A stretch of DNA of 64,000 nt from SSSZ01 sp036732025 (GCA_036732025.1 DAINDE010000005.1:52036-116035), one strand, 5' to 3'; shown: positions 8,849 to 18,105, counted from the first letter of the stretch. The notes: generated by a model from the letters alone, not told the origin. Made by a program: numbers and translations.

Positions 8849-9208
8849 ATGCAGTTGATTCGATCCTTCCTTCTCGGTGCCCTGCTGGCCAGTGGCGGCC
8901 AGGCCGCCCTGGCCGCCGCGCCGGTCACCCACGGCACCTGCCGTAGCGGCAACGTCGGTTTCTTCAAGGATGAAGGGCTGGCCATCAAGGTTTCCACCAA
9001 ACTGCAATTCACCAAGGCCCTGATGCGGGAGAAGATCGAGGTCAAGAGCAACGCCGGGGTGGTCAGTCTCTCCGGCAACGTTTCCACCCTCGACCACGTG
9101 AGTCTGGCCGGCAGGATCGCCTCCCAAGTCGAAGGCGTGGTCTGCGTGAACAATTTCCTCAAGGTGGGCCCCCAGGAGCCACCACGCTATCCGAGCGGGC
9201 CGGGTTGA
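8849..9208 (+). CDS. Small periplasmic BON-domain protein
   Basis: A 119-residue protein with a signal peptide (residues 1-23). It carries one BON-type segment: the pattern from KVSTKLQFTKAL through VKSNAGVVSLSGNVSTLD to VVCVNNFLKV matches the alpha-beta BON repeat of OsmY-like envelope proteins. BON domains are thought to bind membranes or envelope polymers; the specific role here is unknown. A GAGG ribosome site precedes the ATG. It lies between nap and the beta-propeller gene on the same strand and may be stress-related. Confidence 0.75.
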   Translation: MQLIRSFLLGALLASGGQAALAAAPVTHGTCRSGNVGFFKDEGLAIKVSTKLQFTKALMREKIEVKSNAGVVSLSGNVSTLDHVSLAGRIASQVEGVVCVNNFLKVGPQEPPRYPSGPG

Positions 9209-9221
9209 TTGCCCGCCCGTT

Positions 9222-9240
9222 CCCGGGAGATTGTCCCGGG
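9222..9240 (+). repeat. CCCGGG inverted repeat after BON gene
   Basis: CCCGGG-N7-CCCGGG hairpin 14 bases after the BON-protein stop, without a T-run. Possible weak terminator or mRNA-end structure. Confidence 0.35.
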
Positions 9241-9324
9241 CAGCCGGCCGCCGATTCCGCGACAATGGCGGCTTGCGGGCGACCCGTCGCACCAGCAATT
9301 TCAAGAACGATTCAGGAGACTCAG

Positions 9325-10389
9325 ATGTTCCGCCGTCGATTTGCCCGAACCGCCATTGCCGCAGCCTTCGCTGCCGCCCTCCTGCCGGCCGCCCAGGGCG
9401 GCGAACGGGGCGTGGCCTATGTGTCCAACCAGAACGGCGGCGTCAATGTCGTCGACATCGCCAGCGGCGAAATCGTCCGCAGCCTCGATCCGGGCGCCAA
9501 GAGCCCCCGGGGTATCGGCATCACCGCCGACGGCAAGTTCCTGGTCACCGCCAACAAGGACGATGCCAACCTCTCCGTGATCGATACGGCGAGCGGCAAC
9601 GTGGTGCGCCACATTGCCATCGGCAAGAACCCGGAATTCGTGCGCGTGGCCGGCAATCGCGTCTTCGTCACCTACGAGCCCGGCGCCAAGGGCGGTCCGC
9701 CCCCCAAGCCCGGTGCCGCGCCGGCCGCCAAGGACGACGACGATGATGAAAAGATCCCGGCCCATATCGCCATCGTGGACCTCAAGCGGGGCAAGGTGGT
9801 CAAGCAGATCACCAGCGGCCCGGAAACCGAGGGCATCGAATTCAGCCCCGACGGCAAGCGCCTGGTGGTCACCAACGAGGCCGACAACACCATCACCGTC
9901 CACGACATCGCCAGCGGCAAGCTGCTGAAGACTGTATCCACCGCCGACTACGGCGTGCGCCCCCGGGGCATCAAGGTCGCGCCGGACGGGAGCTTCTACG
10001 TCGCCACCCTGGAATTCAGCCACAAGCTGCTGACCCTGGACCGCAACCTCAAGCCCCTGCGCACGGCCGATACCGGGAACACGCCCTACGGCGTCTCCTT
10101 CGACCGCGACGGCAAGCGCATCTTCGTCGCCGCCGCCCGGGAAAAGGCCCTGCAGGTCTTCGATGCGAAATCGCTGGAACGCATCGCCAGCATCCCCACC
10201 GGCGACCGTTGCTGGCATTTCAGCTTCACCCCGGACAACGCGCAGATCCTGCTCGCCTGCGGCAAGTCGGAGGAGCTGGTGGTGATCGACGCGGAAAAGC
10301 TGGAAGTGACCAAGCGCATCCCCAACCCGGGCACCCCCTGGGGCGTGGTCACCTACCCGAAGGCGTTGGGCAGTCTCGACCGGCCCTGA
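9325..10389 (+). CDS. YVTN-type beta-propeller periplasmic protein
   Basis: A 354-residue secreted protein. The ATG at 9325 has an AGGAGA site and begins an Arg-rich signal peptide (residues 1-25). Repeated blade motifs such as VAYVSNQNGGVNVVDIASGEIV and FLVTANKDDANLSVIDTASG are typical of YVTN/cytochrome-D1-like seven-bladed propellers, often found beside PQQ-, haem- or copper-dependent periplasmic enzymes. An unusual Pro/Ala-rich loop ending in a run of five aspartates (about residues 135-140) interrupts the propeller and could bind metal. No enzymatic residues are recognised. It converges on ccmI. Confidence 0.8.
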   Translation: MFRRRFARTAIAAAFAAALLPAAQGGERGVAYVSNQNGGVNVVDIASGEIVRSLDPGAKSPRGIGITADGKFLVTANKDDANLSVIDTASGNVVRHIAIGKNPEFVRVAGNRVFVTYEPGAKGGPPPKPGAAPAAKDDDDDEKIPAHIAIVDLKRGKVVKQITSGPETEGIEFSPDGKRLVVTNEADNTITVHDIASGKLLKTVSTADYGVRPRGIKVAPDGSFYVATLEFSHKLLTLDRNLKPLRTADTGNTPYGVSFDRDGKRIFVAAAREKALQVFDAKSLERIASIPTGDRCWHFSFTPDNAQILLACGKSEELVVIDAEKLEVTKRIPNPGTPWGVVTYPKALGSLDRP

Positions 10390-10434
10390 ACGGGCCCGGT
10401 GCGAGCAGCCGGGTGGAGGTTTCCCCCGGCCGCC

Positions 10435-11283
10435 TTACTTGGCGGGCTTGGCCTGGCGCAGTTTTTCCAGGGCGCCCCGCAGCATGGTGTCGATTTCCGA
10501 TCCCGGCTCCACCATGGTCAGCAGCTTTTCCCAATGGCGGATGGCTTCCGTCCGGTTGCCCGCCTCCATGGCGGCGCCGCCAGCCAGCAGCAGGGCGTGG
10601 CCGTTGTTCGGGTCGAGCTTGAGGGCCCGGTCCACCAGTTCCCGGGGTTTGCCCTTCATGCCGGTCTTGCCGCCCATGGCCAGGGTCTCGGCGTAGTCGG
10701 CCAGCAGTTCGGCGTCCTCCAGGACCACCTTTTCCGCCTTGCCGTAGGCCTCGGCGGCTTCGGCGAAGCGGCCCATGGCCTTGTAGGAGCGGGCCAGCAT
10801 GAGCCAGCCCTGCATGTCGTCCGGGTTGGCCTGGAGGCGCTCGGCCAGCTTGCCCACCATGCCCTCGATCTGGGCGGCGGTCATCTGCGGCCGCGGCGCC
10901 GTCGCCTCCGGCCTGAGGGCACGGGGATTGCCCAGGACGGCATAGAGGGCCAGGGCGGCCACCGGCAGCAGGGCGAGGACGGCCAGGGCGGCGGGGCGGC
11001 TGGCGGCATGGCTGGCCGGCACCGCCACCGCCTCCTCCGGCGTCACCTCGGCCAGCAGGCGGTGCTGCAACTCGCGCTTGGCCTGCTCGAAGTCGGCGTC
11101 GGCCAGGGAACCTTCGGCCCTTTCCTTTTCCAGTTCGGCGAGCTGGTCGCGGAAAATGGCCAGGTTGGCCGCCTGGCGGTCGGTGCTGGCCTGGGTCGGC
11201 TTGAGGCCGAGCCACAGCGGCGGCAACAGGAAGGCGACGACGACGACGACGAGCAGCGTCGCAAAGACGGCGAACAGGATCAT
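10435..11283 (-). CDS. ccmI: CcmI (CycH), cytochrome c haem-lyase TPR subunit
   Basis: Chaperone that presents apocytochrome c to the CcmFH haem lyase. It has 282 residues: an N-terminal membrane segment (1-22), a cytoplasmic-type helical region, a second hydrophobic segment (about residues 98-115), and a C-terminal TPR domain recognisable from motifs such as GWLMLARSYKAMGRFAEAAEAY. It is the last gene of the ccm operon; its start overlaps the ccmH stop. Confidence 0.93.
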   Translation of the reverse strand: MILFAVFATLLVVVVVAFLLPPLWLGLKPTQASTDRQAANLAIFRDQLAELEKERAEGSLADADFEQAKRELQHRLLAEVTPEEAVAVPASHAASRPAALAVLALLPVAALALYAVLGNPRALRPEATAPRPQMTAAQIEGMVGKLAERLQANPDDMQGWLMLARSYKAMGRFAEAAEAYGKAEKVVLEDAELLADYAETLAMGGKTGMKGKPRELVDRALKLDPNNGHALLLAGGAAMEAGNRTEAIRHWEKLLTMVEPGSEIDTMLRGALEKLRQAKPAK

Positions 11284-11747
11284 GGGTTGCGGGTTTCGTT
11301 AAGGAGAGCCTCGGCGCGCCGGGCCTCGTCGGCGGTCAGGGGGGCATCGTCGGTGACCCGGCGGTTGCGCTTCTTGAGGTAGCGCAGCAGGGCCACGATG
11401 CCGAACAGCATGAGCAGCAGGGGGCCGGCCCAGAGGACGATGGTGGTGGCCTTGACCGGCGGCCGGTAGAGGACGAAGTCGCCGTAGCGGGCGACCATGA
11501 AGTCGATGATTTCCTTGTCCGACTTGCCGGCCTGGATCATGCCCCGGATTTCCCGGCGCAGATCCTGGGCCAGTTCGGCATTTGAGTCGGCGATGTTCTG
11601 GTTCTGGCAGACCAGGCAGCGCAGCTCTTCCGAGAGCTTGACCAGACGCTTTTCAGCCACCGGGTCGTCGGCGAGGGGCGCCGCATCCTTGGCGGTGGCG
11701 GCAAGGGCGAGGCAGGCCAGGGCGAAGGCAAGGAAGAGGCGCTTCAC
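11280..11747 (-). CDS. ccmH: CcmH, thiol oxidoreductase of cytochrome c maturation
   Basis: Membrane-anchored protein that reduces the CXXCH cysteines of apocytochrome c before haem attachment. It is the short, single-domain form (155 residues), with ccmI encoded separately. The GTG start at 11747 overlaps the ccmG TGA (GTGA). It has a signal peptide, the active-site motif RCLVCQNQ with C44 and C47, and a C-terminal membrane helix. Confidence 0.94.
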   Translation of the reverse strand: MKRLFLAFALACLALAATAKDAAPLADDPVAEKRLVKLSEELRCLVCQNQNIADSNAELAQDLRREIRGMIQAGKSDKEIIDFMVARYGDFVLYRPPVKATTIVLWAGPLLLMLFGIVALLRYLKKRNRRVTDDAPLTADEARRAEALLNETRNP

Positions 11748-12328
11748 TTGGACAGTTCCCCGATGAGGGGCAGGATCTTGCCGCCCAGGACGTCCGGGGT
11801 GATGGGGCCGGTGTGCTTCATGCGGATGACGCCGGCCTTGTCGATGACGTAGGTCTCGGGCACGCCGTAGACCCCGTAGTCGATGCCGACGCGCCCGTCG
11901 AGGTCGAGGACCGACAGGGTGTAGGGGTCGCCATGCTGGGCCAGCCAGCGGCCGGCCCGTTCGAGGGCCAGTTTCTTTTCCTGGTCGGCGGCGATCTTGC
12001 CCATGTCGAACTCGCCGTCCCCGCGCACTTCCTTGTAGTTGAGGCCGACGAGCGGCACGCTGGCGCGCTTGGAGAATTCCACCAGCACCGGATGCTCCTG
12101 GCGGCAGGAAACGCACCAGGAGGACCAGACGTTGAGGAGCCAGACCTTGCCCTGCATGTCCTTGGGGCCGAAGGACTGGTCCGGCTTGGCCAGGACGGGC
12201 AGGGCGAAGGCCGGGGCCGGCTTGCCCACCAGGGGCGAGGGCACGTCGCGGGGATTGAGGCCGAGGCCGACGGCCAGGAGGGCGACGAGGGCGACGAAGC
12301 CGCCGAGGATCCAGTAGTACTTGTTCAT
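11744..12328 (-). CDS. ccmG: CcmG (DsbE), thioredoxin-like protein of cytochrome c maturation
   Basis: Periplasmic, membrane-tethered thioredoxin that supplies reducing power to CcmH/apocytochrome. It has 194 residues, an N-terminal anchor (5-22), and the redox motif WCVSC (C72, C75) in a TlpA-like domain. The cis-proline segment is GVPETYVID, as in DsbE. It overlaps ccmF and ccmH by 4 bases on each side. Confidence 0.95.
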   Translation of the reverse strand: MNKYYWILGGFVALVALLAVGLGLNPRDVPSPLVGKPAPAFALPVLAKPDQSFGPKDMQGKVWLLNVWSSWCVSCRQEHPVLVEFSKRASVPLVGLNYKEVRGDGEFDMGKIAADQEKKLALERAGRWLAQHGDPYTLSVLDLDGRVGIDYGVYGVPETYVIDKAGVIRMKHTGPITPDVLGGKILPLIGELSK

Positions 12329-14313
12329 GCGTTTTGCCTTCCGGCAGGGAGGGTGGCGGCGCTCTTCGCCTTGACCCGGTAGCGGCGGTCGAGCATGGCC
12401 ATGAGCCCGCCGAGGGCCATGAGGATGCAGCCGCCCCAGATCCAGTCGACGAAGGGCTTGTAATAGACCCGCACGGCCCAGGCACCCTCGGGCTTGTCCC
12501 GATCGATGGGTTCGCCCAGGGAGACATAGACGTCGCGCAGGAAGCCGGCGTCGATGGCGGCCTCGGTCATGGGCATGGCGGAGGAGTGGTAGTTGCGCTT
12601 TTCCGGCGCCATCTTGCGCAGGAACTTGCCGTCCCGGGAAAGCTCGACGTCACCCTGGGCCGCCGTGTAGTTGGGGCCCTCGACGCCGCGGACGCCGTTG
12701 AACTTGAAGGTGTAGCCGGCCACGGTGACGGTGTCGCCGGGCTCCATCTTGACGTCCTTCTCATCCTGGAAGCCGCCGACCATGGTGACGCCGACCACGA
12801 AGACGGCGACGCCCAGGTGGGCCAGGTGCATGCCGAAGAAGTGGCGGGGCTGTTTCAAGGCGGCGGAGAGGAAGGGCTGGCCGGCGCGGGTGTGCTGCAC
12901 CCGTTCGACAAAGTTGAGGATGACGGTACAGACAATCCAGGCGGCGAGCAGGAGGCCCAGGCCGACCAGGGGCGTCCAGCTTCCGTAGGCGAAGGGCAGG
13001 GCGACGGCCACCACCACGGCGACGGCGAAGGCCCAGCGCACGGTGCGGGCGATATCGGCGAGGGACGCTTCCTTCCAGCGGGCGAAGGGACCGACGCCCA
13101 TGAGGAAGAGCACCGGCGCCATCACCGGCACGAAGACGGCGTTGAAATAGGGAGGGCCGACGGAAATCTTGCCCAGGGCGAGGGCGTCGATGAGGAGCGG
13201 GTAGAGGGTGCCGAGGAGTACGGTGCCGGCGGCCACCACCAGCAGGACGTTGTTGGTGAGCAGCATCGATTCCCGGGAGACCAGGCCGAAACGCCCGCCC
13301 AGGCCGACCTTGGGCGCCCGCCAGGCGAAGAGGGCCAGCGACGAGCCGATCACCGCCACCAGGAAGATGAGGATGAAGATGCCCCGGGCCGGGTCGGTGG
13401 CGAAGGCGTGGACCGAGGTCAGCACGCCGGAACGGACGAGAAAGGTGCCGAGGAGCGACAGGGAGAAGGCGGAGATGGCCAGCAGCACCGTCCAGTTCTT
13501 GAAGCTGCCGCGCTTTTCCGTCACCGCCAGGCTATGGACCAGGGCGGTACCCACCAGCCAGGGCATGAAGGAGGCGTTTTCCACCGGATCCCAGAACCAC
13601 CAGCCGCCCCAGCCCAGCTCGTAGTAGGCCCACCAGGAGCCCATGGCGATGCCCAGGGTGAGGAAGATCCAGGCGGCGGTGGTCCACGGCCGGGACCAGC
13701 GGGCCCAGGCGGCGTCGAGCTGGCCGGAAAGGAGCGCGGCGATGGCGAAGGCGAAGGCCACCGAAAAACCGACGTAGCCCATGTAGAGGAGCGGCGGGTG
13801 GATGACGAGGCCGGGGTCCTGCAGGAGCGGGTTGAGGTCGCGGCCTTCCTCGGCGCCGGGGAGCAGGCGCTCGAAGGGGTTGGAGGTGACCAGGATGAAG
13901 AGCAGGAAGCCGAAGGCCACCAGGCCCAGGGTGCCCAGCACGCGGGCGACCATGGTTTCCGGCAACTGGCGGGAGAAGAGCACGACGGCGGCGGCCCACC
14001 AGGTGAGCATCAGCATCCACAGCAGCAGCGAGCCCTCGTGGCCGCCCCAGACGCCGGCAACGCGATACTGGATGGGCAGCAGGGAATTGGAATGCTGGGC
14101 CACATACACCACCGAGAAGTCGTTGGTGACGAAGGCCTGGGTCAGGCAGGCGAAGGAAAAGGTGACCAGCAGGGCCAGCGCCGCCGCTGCTGGCCTGGCC
14201 AGGGCCACCCAGGCCAGGCGGTTCCGGTGGGCGCCGAGGAGGGGCAGGGTGCCCAGGATGCCGGCCACGACCAGGGCCAGGATGAGGGCGAAATGCCCGA
14301 GTTCGGGGATCAT
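12325..14313 (-). CDS. ccmF: CcmF, haem lyase core subunit
   Basis: Large polytopic membrane protein that ligates haem to apocytochrome c. It has 662 residues with many membrane segments, the tryptophan-rich WWD signature WGGWWFWDPVENASF, and the conserved PLLYMGYVGFSVAF region. Size and motifs are typical of full-length CcmF. It sits between ccmE and ccmG. Confidence 0.96.
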   Translation of the reverse strand: MIPELGHFALILALVVAGILGTLPLLGAHRNRLAWVALARPAAAALALLVTFSFACLTQAFVTNDFSVVYVAQHSNSLLPIQYRVAGVWGGHEGSLLLWMLMLTWWAAAVVLFSRQLPETMVARVLGTLGLVAFGFLLFILVTSNPFERLLPGAEEGRDLNPLLQDPGLVIHPPLLYMGYVGFSVAFAFAIAALLSGQLDAAWARWSRPWTTAAWIFLTLGIAMGSWWAYYELGWGGWWFWDPVENASFMPWLVGTALVHSLAVTEKRGSFKNWTVLLAISAFSLSLLGTFLVRSGVLTSVHAFATDPARGIFILIFLVAVIGSSLALFAWRAPKVGLGGRFGLVSRESMLLTNNVLLVVAAGTVLLGTLYPLLIDALALGKISVGPPYFNAVFVPVMAPVLFLMGVGPFARWKEASLADIARTVRWAFAVAVVVAVALPFAYGSWTPLVGLGLLLAAWIVCTVILNFVERVQHTRAGQPFLSAALKQPRHFFGMHLAHLGVAVFVVGVTMVGGFQDEKDVKMEPGDTVTVAGYTFKFNGVRGVEGPNYTAAQGDVELSRDGKFLRKMAPEKRNYHSSAMPMTEAAIDAGFLRDVYVSLGEPIDRDKPEGAWAVRVYYKPFVDWIWGGCILMALGGLMAMLDRRYRVKAKSAATLPAGRQNA

Positions 14314-14331
14314 GGGGCTTTCCTCCGGAGC

Positions 14332-14835
14332 TCAGTAGGAAGCGCCGGGCTTGGCAGGTGCGGCAGCGGCAGTCCCGCCCGCCTCGGCTGCCGCCTTTTT
14401 CTCGGCGGCGCGGGCATGGGCGTCGCCGACAGCCTTGGCGGCTTCCGGCGGCATGTAGTTCTCGTCGTGCTTGGCCAGCACCTCGCTGGCGGCGAAATTG
14501 CCGTCGGCGGCGAGCTTGCCCTGGGCCACCACGCCCTTGCCCTCCTTGAAAAGGTCGGGAAGGATGCCCTTGTAATTGACGATGAGGTCCTTGTCGGTGT
14601 CGGTGACGACGAAGCTCACGGTGACGCCGTCGGCCTGGCGCTTCAGGCTGCCCTCCTTGACCAGGCCGCCGATGCGGAAGACCTTGTCCTTCGGCGCCTT
14701 GCCGGCGGCCACGTCGGTGGGCGAGATGTAGAGGGCGATGTTGCTGTTGAGGGCGTTCAGCACCAGGGCGGCGATGACGCCGAGGGTGGCGAGGCCGCCG
14801 CCGATGAGGGCGAGGCGTTTGTGGCGGGTCTTCAT
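14332..14835 (-). CDS. ccmE: CcmE, periplasmic haem chaperone
   Basis: Covalently binds haem delivered by CcmABCD and hands it to CcmF. It has 167 residues, one N-terminal membrane anchor (8-28), an OB-fold region with FRIGGLVKEGS, and the haem-binding motif HDENYMPP, with H123 and Y127 the expected ligand residues. The C-terminus is Ala-rich. It overlaps ccmD by 4 bases. Confidence 0.96.
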   Translation of the reverse strand: MKTRHKRLALIGGGLATLGVIAALVLNALNSNIALYISPTDVAAGKAPKDKVFRIGGLVKEGSLKRQADGVTVSFVVTDTDKDLIVNYKGILPDLFKEGKGVVAQGKLAADGNFAASEVLAKHDENYMPPEAAKAVGDAHARAAEKKAAAEAGGTAAAAPAKPGASY

Positions 14836-15032
14836 GCTTCGGTGGTTCCGGAATTGCTGCGGGATTCGGCGCGCAACTGCCGCTTGAGCAGGGCGATGGT
14901 GTTCTTTCGATTGCGGGCGACGAGGATCGGTTCAACGATCATGATGAGGGCGGTGACGCCGAAGGAGCCCCAGACGTAGCCGCCATAGCCGCCCATGGCC
15001 AGGAAGTCGGCAACGCTGTTCCAGTGGATCAT
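14832..15032 (-). CDS. ccmD: CcmD, small haem-exporter subunit
   Basis: A 66-residue single-span membrane protein with the GGYGGYVWGSFG motif before the membrane segment, typical of CcmD. It is required to release haem-loaded CcmE from CcmABC. Position between ccmC and ccmE, with overlaps on both sides, supports the call. Confidence 0.92.
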   Translation of the reverse strand: MIHWNSVADFLAMGGYGGYVWGSFGVTALIMIVEPILVARNRKNTIALLKRQLRAESRSNSGTTEA

Positions 15033-15778
15033 TTTTCACCTCCGGCCAGCAGTTCCTTGACCCAGTCGGTATGGCGCTCCCGTTCCAGCATGATGGTGCG
15101 CACCCGCATCAGGGCGACGGCGATGGAGTACATCCAGAAGCACATGGCCATCAGCAGCATGCCCCAGAGCATGGTGGCGGCCATGGACGGCGACTGGGTG
15201 AGGCTCACCGAGGCGCCCTGGTGCAGGGTGTTCCACCACTTCACCGAGAAATAGATGATGGGCACGTTCACTACGCCCACCAGCAGCAGCAGGCCGCCCG
15301 CCTTGTCGGCCCGGCGGGGGTCGTCGATGGCGGCGGTGAGTGCCAGGTAGCCGATGTAGAGGAAAAGGAGGATGAGCTCGGAGGTCAGCCGGGCATCCCA
15401 CACCCACCAGGCGCCCCACATGGGCTTGCCCCAGAGGGCGCCGGTCCACAGGGAAAGAAAGGCCATCAACGCCCCGGTGGGGGCCAGCGCCTGGGCCATC
15501 ATGCCGGAAAGGCGGGTTTTGAAGGCGAGCCCGATGGCGGCCCAGAAGGCCATCACCAGATAGATGAACATGGACATCCAGGAGGCCGGCACATGGATGA
15601 AGATGATGCGGTAGCCCTCGCCCTGCTGGAAATCGGTGGGGGCCACCAGCATGCCCAGCCACAGCCCTGCCAGGCCAAAGACCGCGGACACCGCCGCGAA
15701 CCAGGGAATCATGGCGCCGGCCAGGGGGTAGAAGGTGGCCGGCGAAGCGAAACGATAGAGGTTGAAGGTGTCTTTCAT
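15029..15778 (-). CDS. ccmC: CcmC, haem-handling membrane protein
   Basis: Six-span membrane protein that binds haem and attaches it to CcmE. It has 249 residues, with the WWD motif WGAWWVWDARLTSE and the conserved IFIHVPASWMS segment. The ATG at 15778 overlaps the end of ccmB, and an upstream in-frame extension into ccmB is not needed. Confidence 0.95.
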   Translation of the reverse strand: MKDTFNLYRFASPATFYPLAGAMIPWFAAVSAVFGLAGLWLGMLVAPTDFQQGEGYRIIFIHVPASWMSMFIYLVMAFWAAIGLAFKTRLSGMMAQALAPTGALMAFLSLWTGALWGKPMWGAWWVWDARLTSELILLFLYIGYLALTAAIDDPRRADKAGGLLLLVGVVNVPIIYFSVKWWNTLHQGASVSLTQSPSMAATMLWGMLLMAMCFWMYSIAVALMRVRTIMLERERHTDWVKELLAGGEK

Positions 15779-16443
15779 TCGAGGGCGATCTTCAAGGCGG
15801 CGGCGGCGGCCCAGGGGGCGAAGCCGAGAGCGGCGCAGGTCAGCGCCGCCAGCAGGGACAGATGGGCCTGGCCGCCGAGTCCGGATACCGCGGCGTCCAC
15901 CGCCCCGGCACCGAAAATCAAAACCGGAATATACAGGGGCAGGACGAGGAGCGACAGCAGCACGCCGCCCCCCCGCAGTCCCAGGGTTAACGCTGCGCCG
16001 ATGCCGCCTATTCCCGAAAGGGCGGGGGTGCCGAGCAGGATCGAGCCGGTAAGCACCAGCAGCCCTTCCGTGGAGAGGTCGAACTGCAGGCCCAGAACCG
16101 GCGCCAGCAGGGCGAGCGGCAGGCCGGAAACGAGCCAGTGGGCGATCACTTTGCCGAGGACCACCAGGCCCAGGGGGTGGGGCGCCAGGGCCAGTTGCTC
16201 CAGGGTACCGTCGCGATGGTCGTCGGCGAAGAGGCGAGGTAGCGACAGCATGGTGGCCAGGAGCGCCGCCACCCACAGCACGCCGGGGGCGAGCTTGCGC
16301 AGGAGGTCCGGCTCCGGGCCGATGCCCAGGGGGAAGAGGCTGACCACGATGACGAAGAAGAAGAGGGCGGAGACGATGTCCGCCTGGCGGCGCATGGCGA
16401 GTCGGAGGTCGCGGCCGACCACGGCAGAAACGATGGAAAGCAT
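15775..16443 (-). CDS. ccmB: CcmB, haem exporter membrane subunit
   Basis: Membrane partner of the CcmA ATPase. It has 222 residues and six predicted hydrophobic segments, with the LPRLFADDHRDGTLEQL motif typical of CcmB. Its ATG at 16443 shares a base with the ccmA TGA (TGATG). Confidence 0.95.
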   Translation of the reverse strand: MLSIVSAVVGRDLRLAMRRQADIVSALFFFVIVVSLFPLGIGPEPDLLRKLAPGVLWVAALLATMLSLPRLFADDHRDGTLEQLALAPHPLGLVVLGKVIAHWLVSGLPLALLAPVLGLQFDLSTEGLLVLTGSILLGTPALSGIGGIGAALTLGLRGGGVLLSLLVLPLYIPVLIFGAGAVDAAVSGLGGQAHLSLLAALTCAALGFAPWAAAAALKIALE

Positions 16444-17057
16444 CAGGAGAGCCGCAGTTCCTTGACCGCCCCGGCCGGAATGGCCACCGGCTGGTGGGTG
16501 GTCATCACCGCCAGGCCGCCCCGCTGCAGGTGGGCGCCGATGAGGGCCGCCAGCCAATCCACCGCTGCCGCGTCGAGGGCCACGAAGGGTTCGTCGAGCA
16601 CCCACAGGGGGCGCTTTTCCTTCACCAGCCGGGCGAGGGCGACGCGGCGCTTCTGGCCCTGGGAAAGGTACTTGCAGGCCAGATCCTCGCGGCCGGCCAG
16701 GCCCACCTGCTCCAGGGCGTCGATGGCGTCGTCCTCGGACAGGTCTTCTTCGGCCAGACGGGCGGCGGCGAGCAGGTTCTCCAGGGGCGTCAGCTCCTCC
16801 TTGATGGCGTTCTGGTGGCCCAGGTAGCAGAGATCGGCGCGGAATTCGTCGGCCAGGGCCTTGATCGGCTCGCCCTGCCAGCGGATGGTGCCGGTTTCCG
16901 GCGGCAGCAGGCCGATGAGCATGCGCAGGAGGCTGGTCTTGCCGGCCCCGTTCTTCCCTTGCAGGAAGAGCAGTTCGCCGGCTTCCAGGCGAAAGCCGAC
17001 GCCCTTGAACAGGCGGCGGTCGCCGCGCACGCATTCCAGATTGTCAGCTTCCAGCAT
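16443..17057 (-). CDS. ccmA: CcmA, ATPase of the haem-handling ABC complex
   Basis: ABC ATPase that drives release of holo-CcmE. From the ATG at 17057 it has 204 residues with Walker A GKNGAGKT (34-41), signature LSQGQKRRVALARL, and Walker B LWVLDEP. A TTG nine codons upstream (17084) is in frame but less likely. It is the first gene of the nine-gene ccm operon; a CATAAT -10-like hexamer lies at 17101-17106 on this strand, with no convincing -35. Confidence 0.93.
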   Translation of the reverse strand: MLEADNLECVRGDRRLFKGVGFRLEAGELLFLQGKNGAGKTSLLRMLIGLLPPETGTIRWQGEPIKALADEFRADLCYLGHQNAIKEELTPLENLLAAARLAEEDLSEDDAIDALEQVGLAGREDLACKYLSQGQKRRVALARLVKEKRPLWVLDEPFVALDAAAVDWLAALIGAHLQRGGLAVMTTHQPVAIPAGAVKELRLS

Positions 17058-17166
17058 GGAGGGCAGGCACCCGAAAAAACCCAAGCAAAATCAGGGGCAA
17101 ATTATGAGACCGCCAGTGTACCGGCAGAATGACCGGAATCAAAACAACGGCGTGGCCGGGAAAATG

Positions 17167-18105
17167 TCAGACCCCGGCGACCGATACCGGCCAGGGGGCG
17201 CTCCCCCGCTCCAGCCACTCCAGGCTGCCCGGCCACAGGCGCTCGCGAAAGCGGTCGTGGAAGAAGCCGAAGTGCCCGACGGTGCCTTCGGGCACGCTCG
17301 CCGGCGCAAGGCGGGCGCAGCAGGCGCGGCCGCCCCGGTACCAGGCGAGGAGCCGCCAGGTGGCCGCTTCGGTGGCGTAAGGGTCGTCGGCCATGGCGAA
17401 GGCGAGGATTTCGCCGCGGAAGGCAGCCAGGCGCTCGGCCAGGGCCTCGGGCGGCGCCGGCGGCACGGCGTGGGGCAGCCAGCGGTAGAAGCGGCGGAAA
17501 TCCGGGTGGTAGCGGGTCCCCCATTCCAGGGCCACCCCCCGGGGCAGGTCTTCCAGCCAGCCCAGGCAGCGGCCGGGGAAATAGCCGAGCAATCCGGCTG
17601 CCAGGGGCATGAAGAAGTGCCATTTGAGGAAATAGGGCAGGCGTACCGGCGCTGCATAGTCGCGCCAGTAGGCATACTGGCTGCCGACCAGGAAAAGCCG
17701 CCGCAACCTGGCGGCGGAGGGGGCCAGGCCGATGGCGAAGCCGCCGATGCTGTGGCCGACGCCGTACAGGGGCAGGCCGGGATGGAGCGCCTGCAATTGG
17801 CGCAGGGCCCCTTCGCAATCGAGGTTGCCCCAATCGAACTTGGTGGCACGGAAGCCCGCCAGCCGGGCCGGCCGCGACAGGCCGATGCCCCGGTAGTCGA
17901 GGGCCAGGGCGGCATAGCCCCGGGAGGCCAGGAAATTGCCGTAGCGCAGGTAGTAGCGGGCGGCGACGCCGGTCGCCGGGCAGATGAGGACGGCCCCGCG
18001 GGGGGCGGCCGGGGACCAGTGCCAGGCCCCCAGTCCGACGCCGTCGGGGGCGGCGAAGCGGAGGGTGGACGGTGTGACGGCGGGAAGGCGGTCGGGGACG
18101 CCCAT
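17167..18105 (-). CDS. Alpha/beta hydrolase
   Basis: Predicted serine hydrolase of the alpha/beta fold, 312 residues from the ATG at 18105; an in-frame ATG at 18141 would add 12 residues. The nucleophile elbow is GHSIGG, and an oxyanion-side segment LICPATGVAARYYLRYG is typical of a family often annotated as predicted alpha/beta hydrolase. A late GHFGFF segment probably supplies the catalytic histidine. No signal peptide is seen, so it is probably cytoplasmic. The substrate is unknown. It lies upstream of ccmA on the same strand, 109 bases apart. Confidence 0.8.
   Translation of the reverse strand: MGVPDRLPAVTPSTLRFAAPDGVGLGAWHWSPAAPRGAVLICPATGVAARYYLRYGNFLASRGYAALALDYRGIGLSRPARLAGFRATKFDWGNLDCEGALRQLQALHPGLPLYGVGHSIGGFAIGLAPSAARLRRLFLVGSQYAYWRDYAAPVRLPYFLKWHFFMPLAAGLLGYFPGRCLGWLEDLPRGVALEWGTRYHPDFRRFYRWLPHAVPPAPPEALAERLAAFRGEILAFAMADDPYATEAATWRLLAWYRGGRACCARLAPASVPEGTVGHFGFFHDRFRERLWPGSLEWLERGSAPWPVSVAGV

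Noticed and set aside
10411..10431. CCGGG...CCCGG hairpin between the beta-propeller gene and ccmI as a bidirectional terminator
   Set aside because: Short stem, no T-run on either strand, and partly ambiguous pairing; not strong enough to list.
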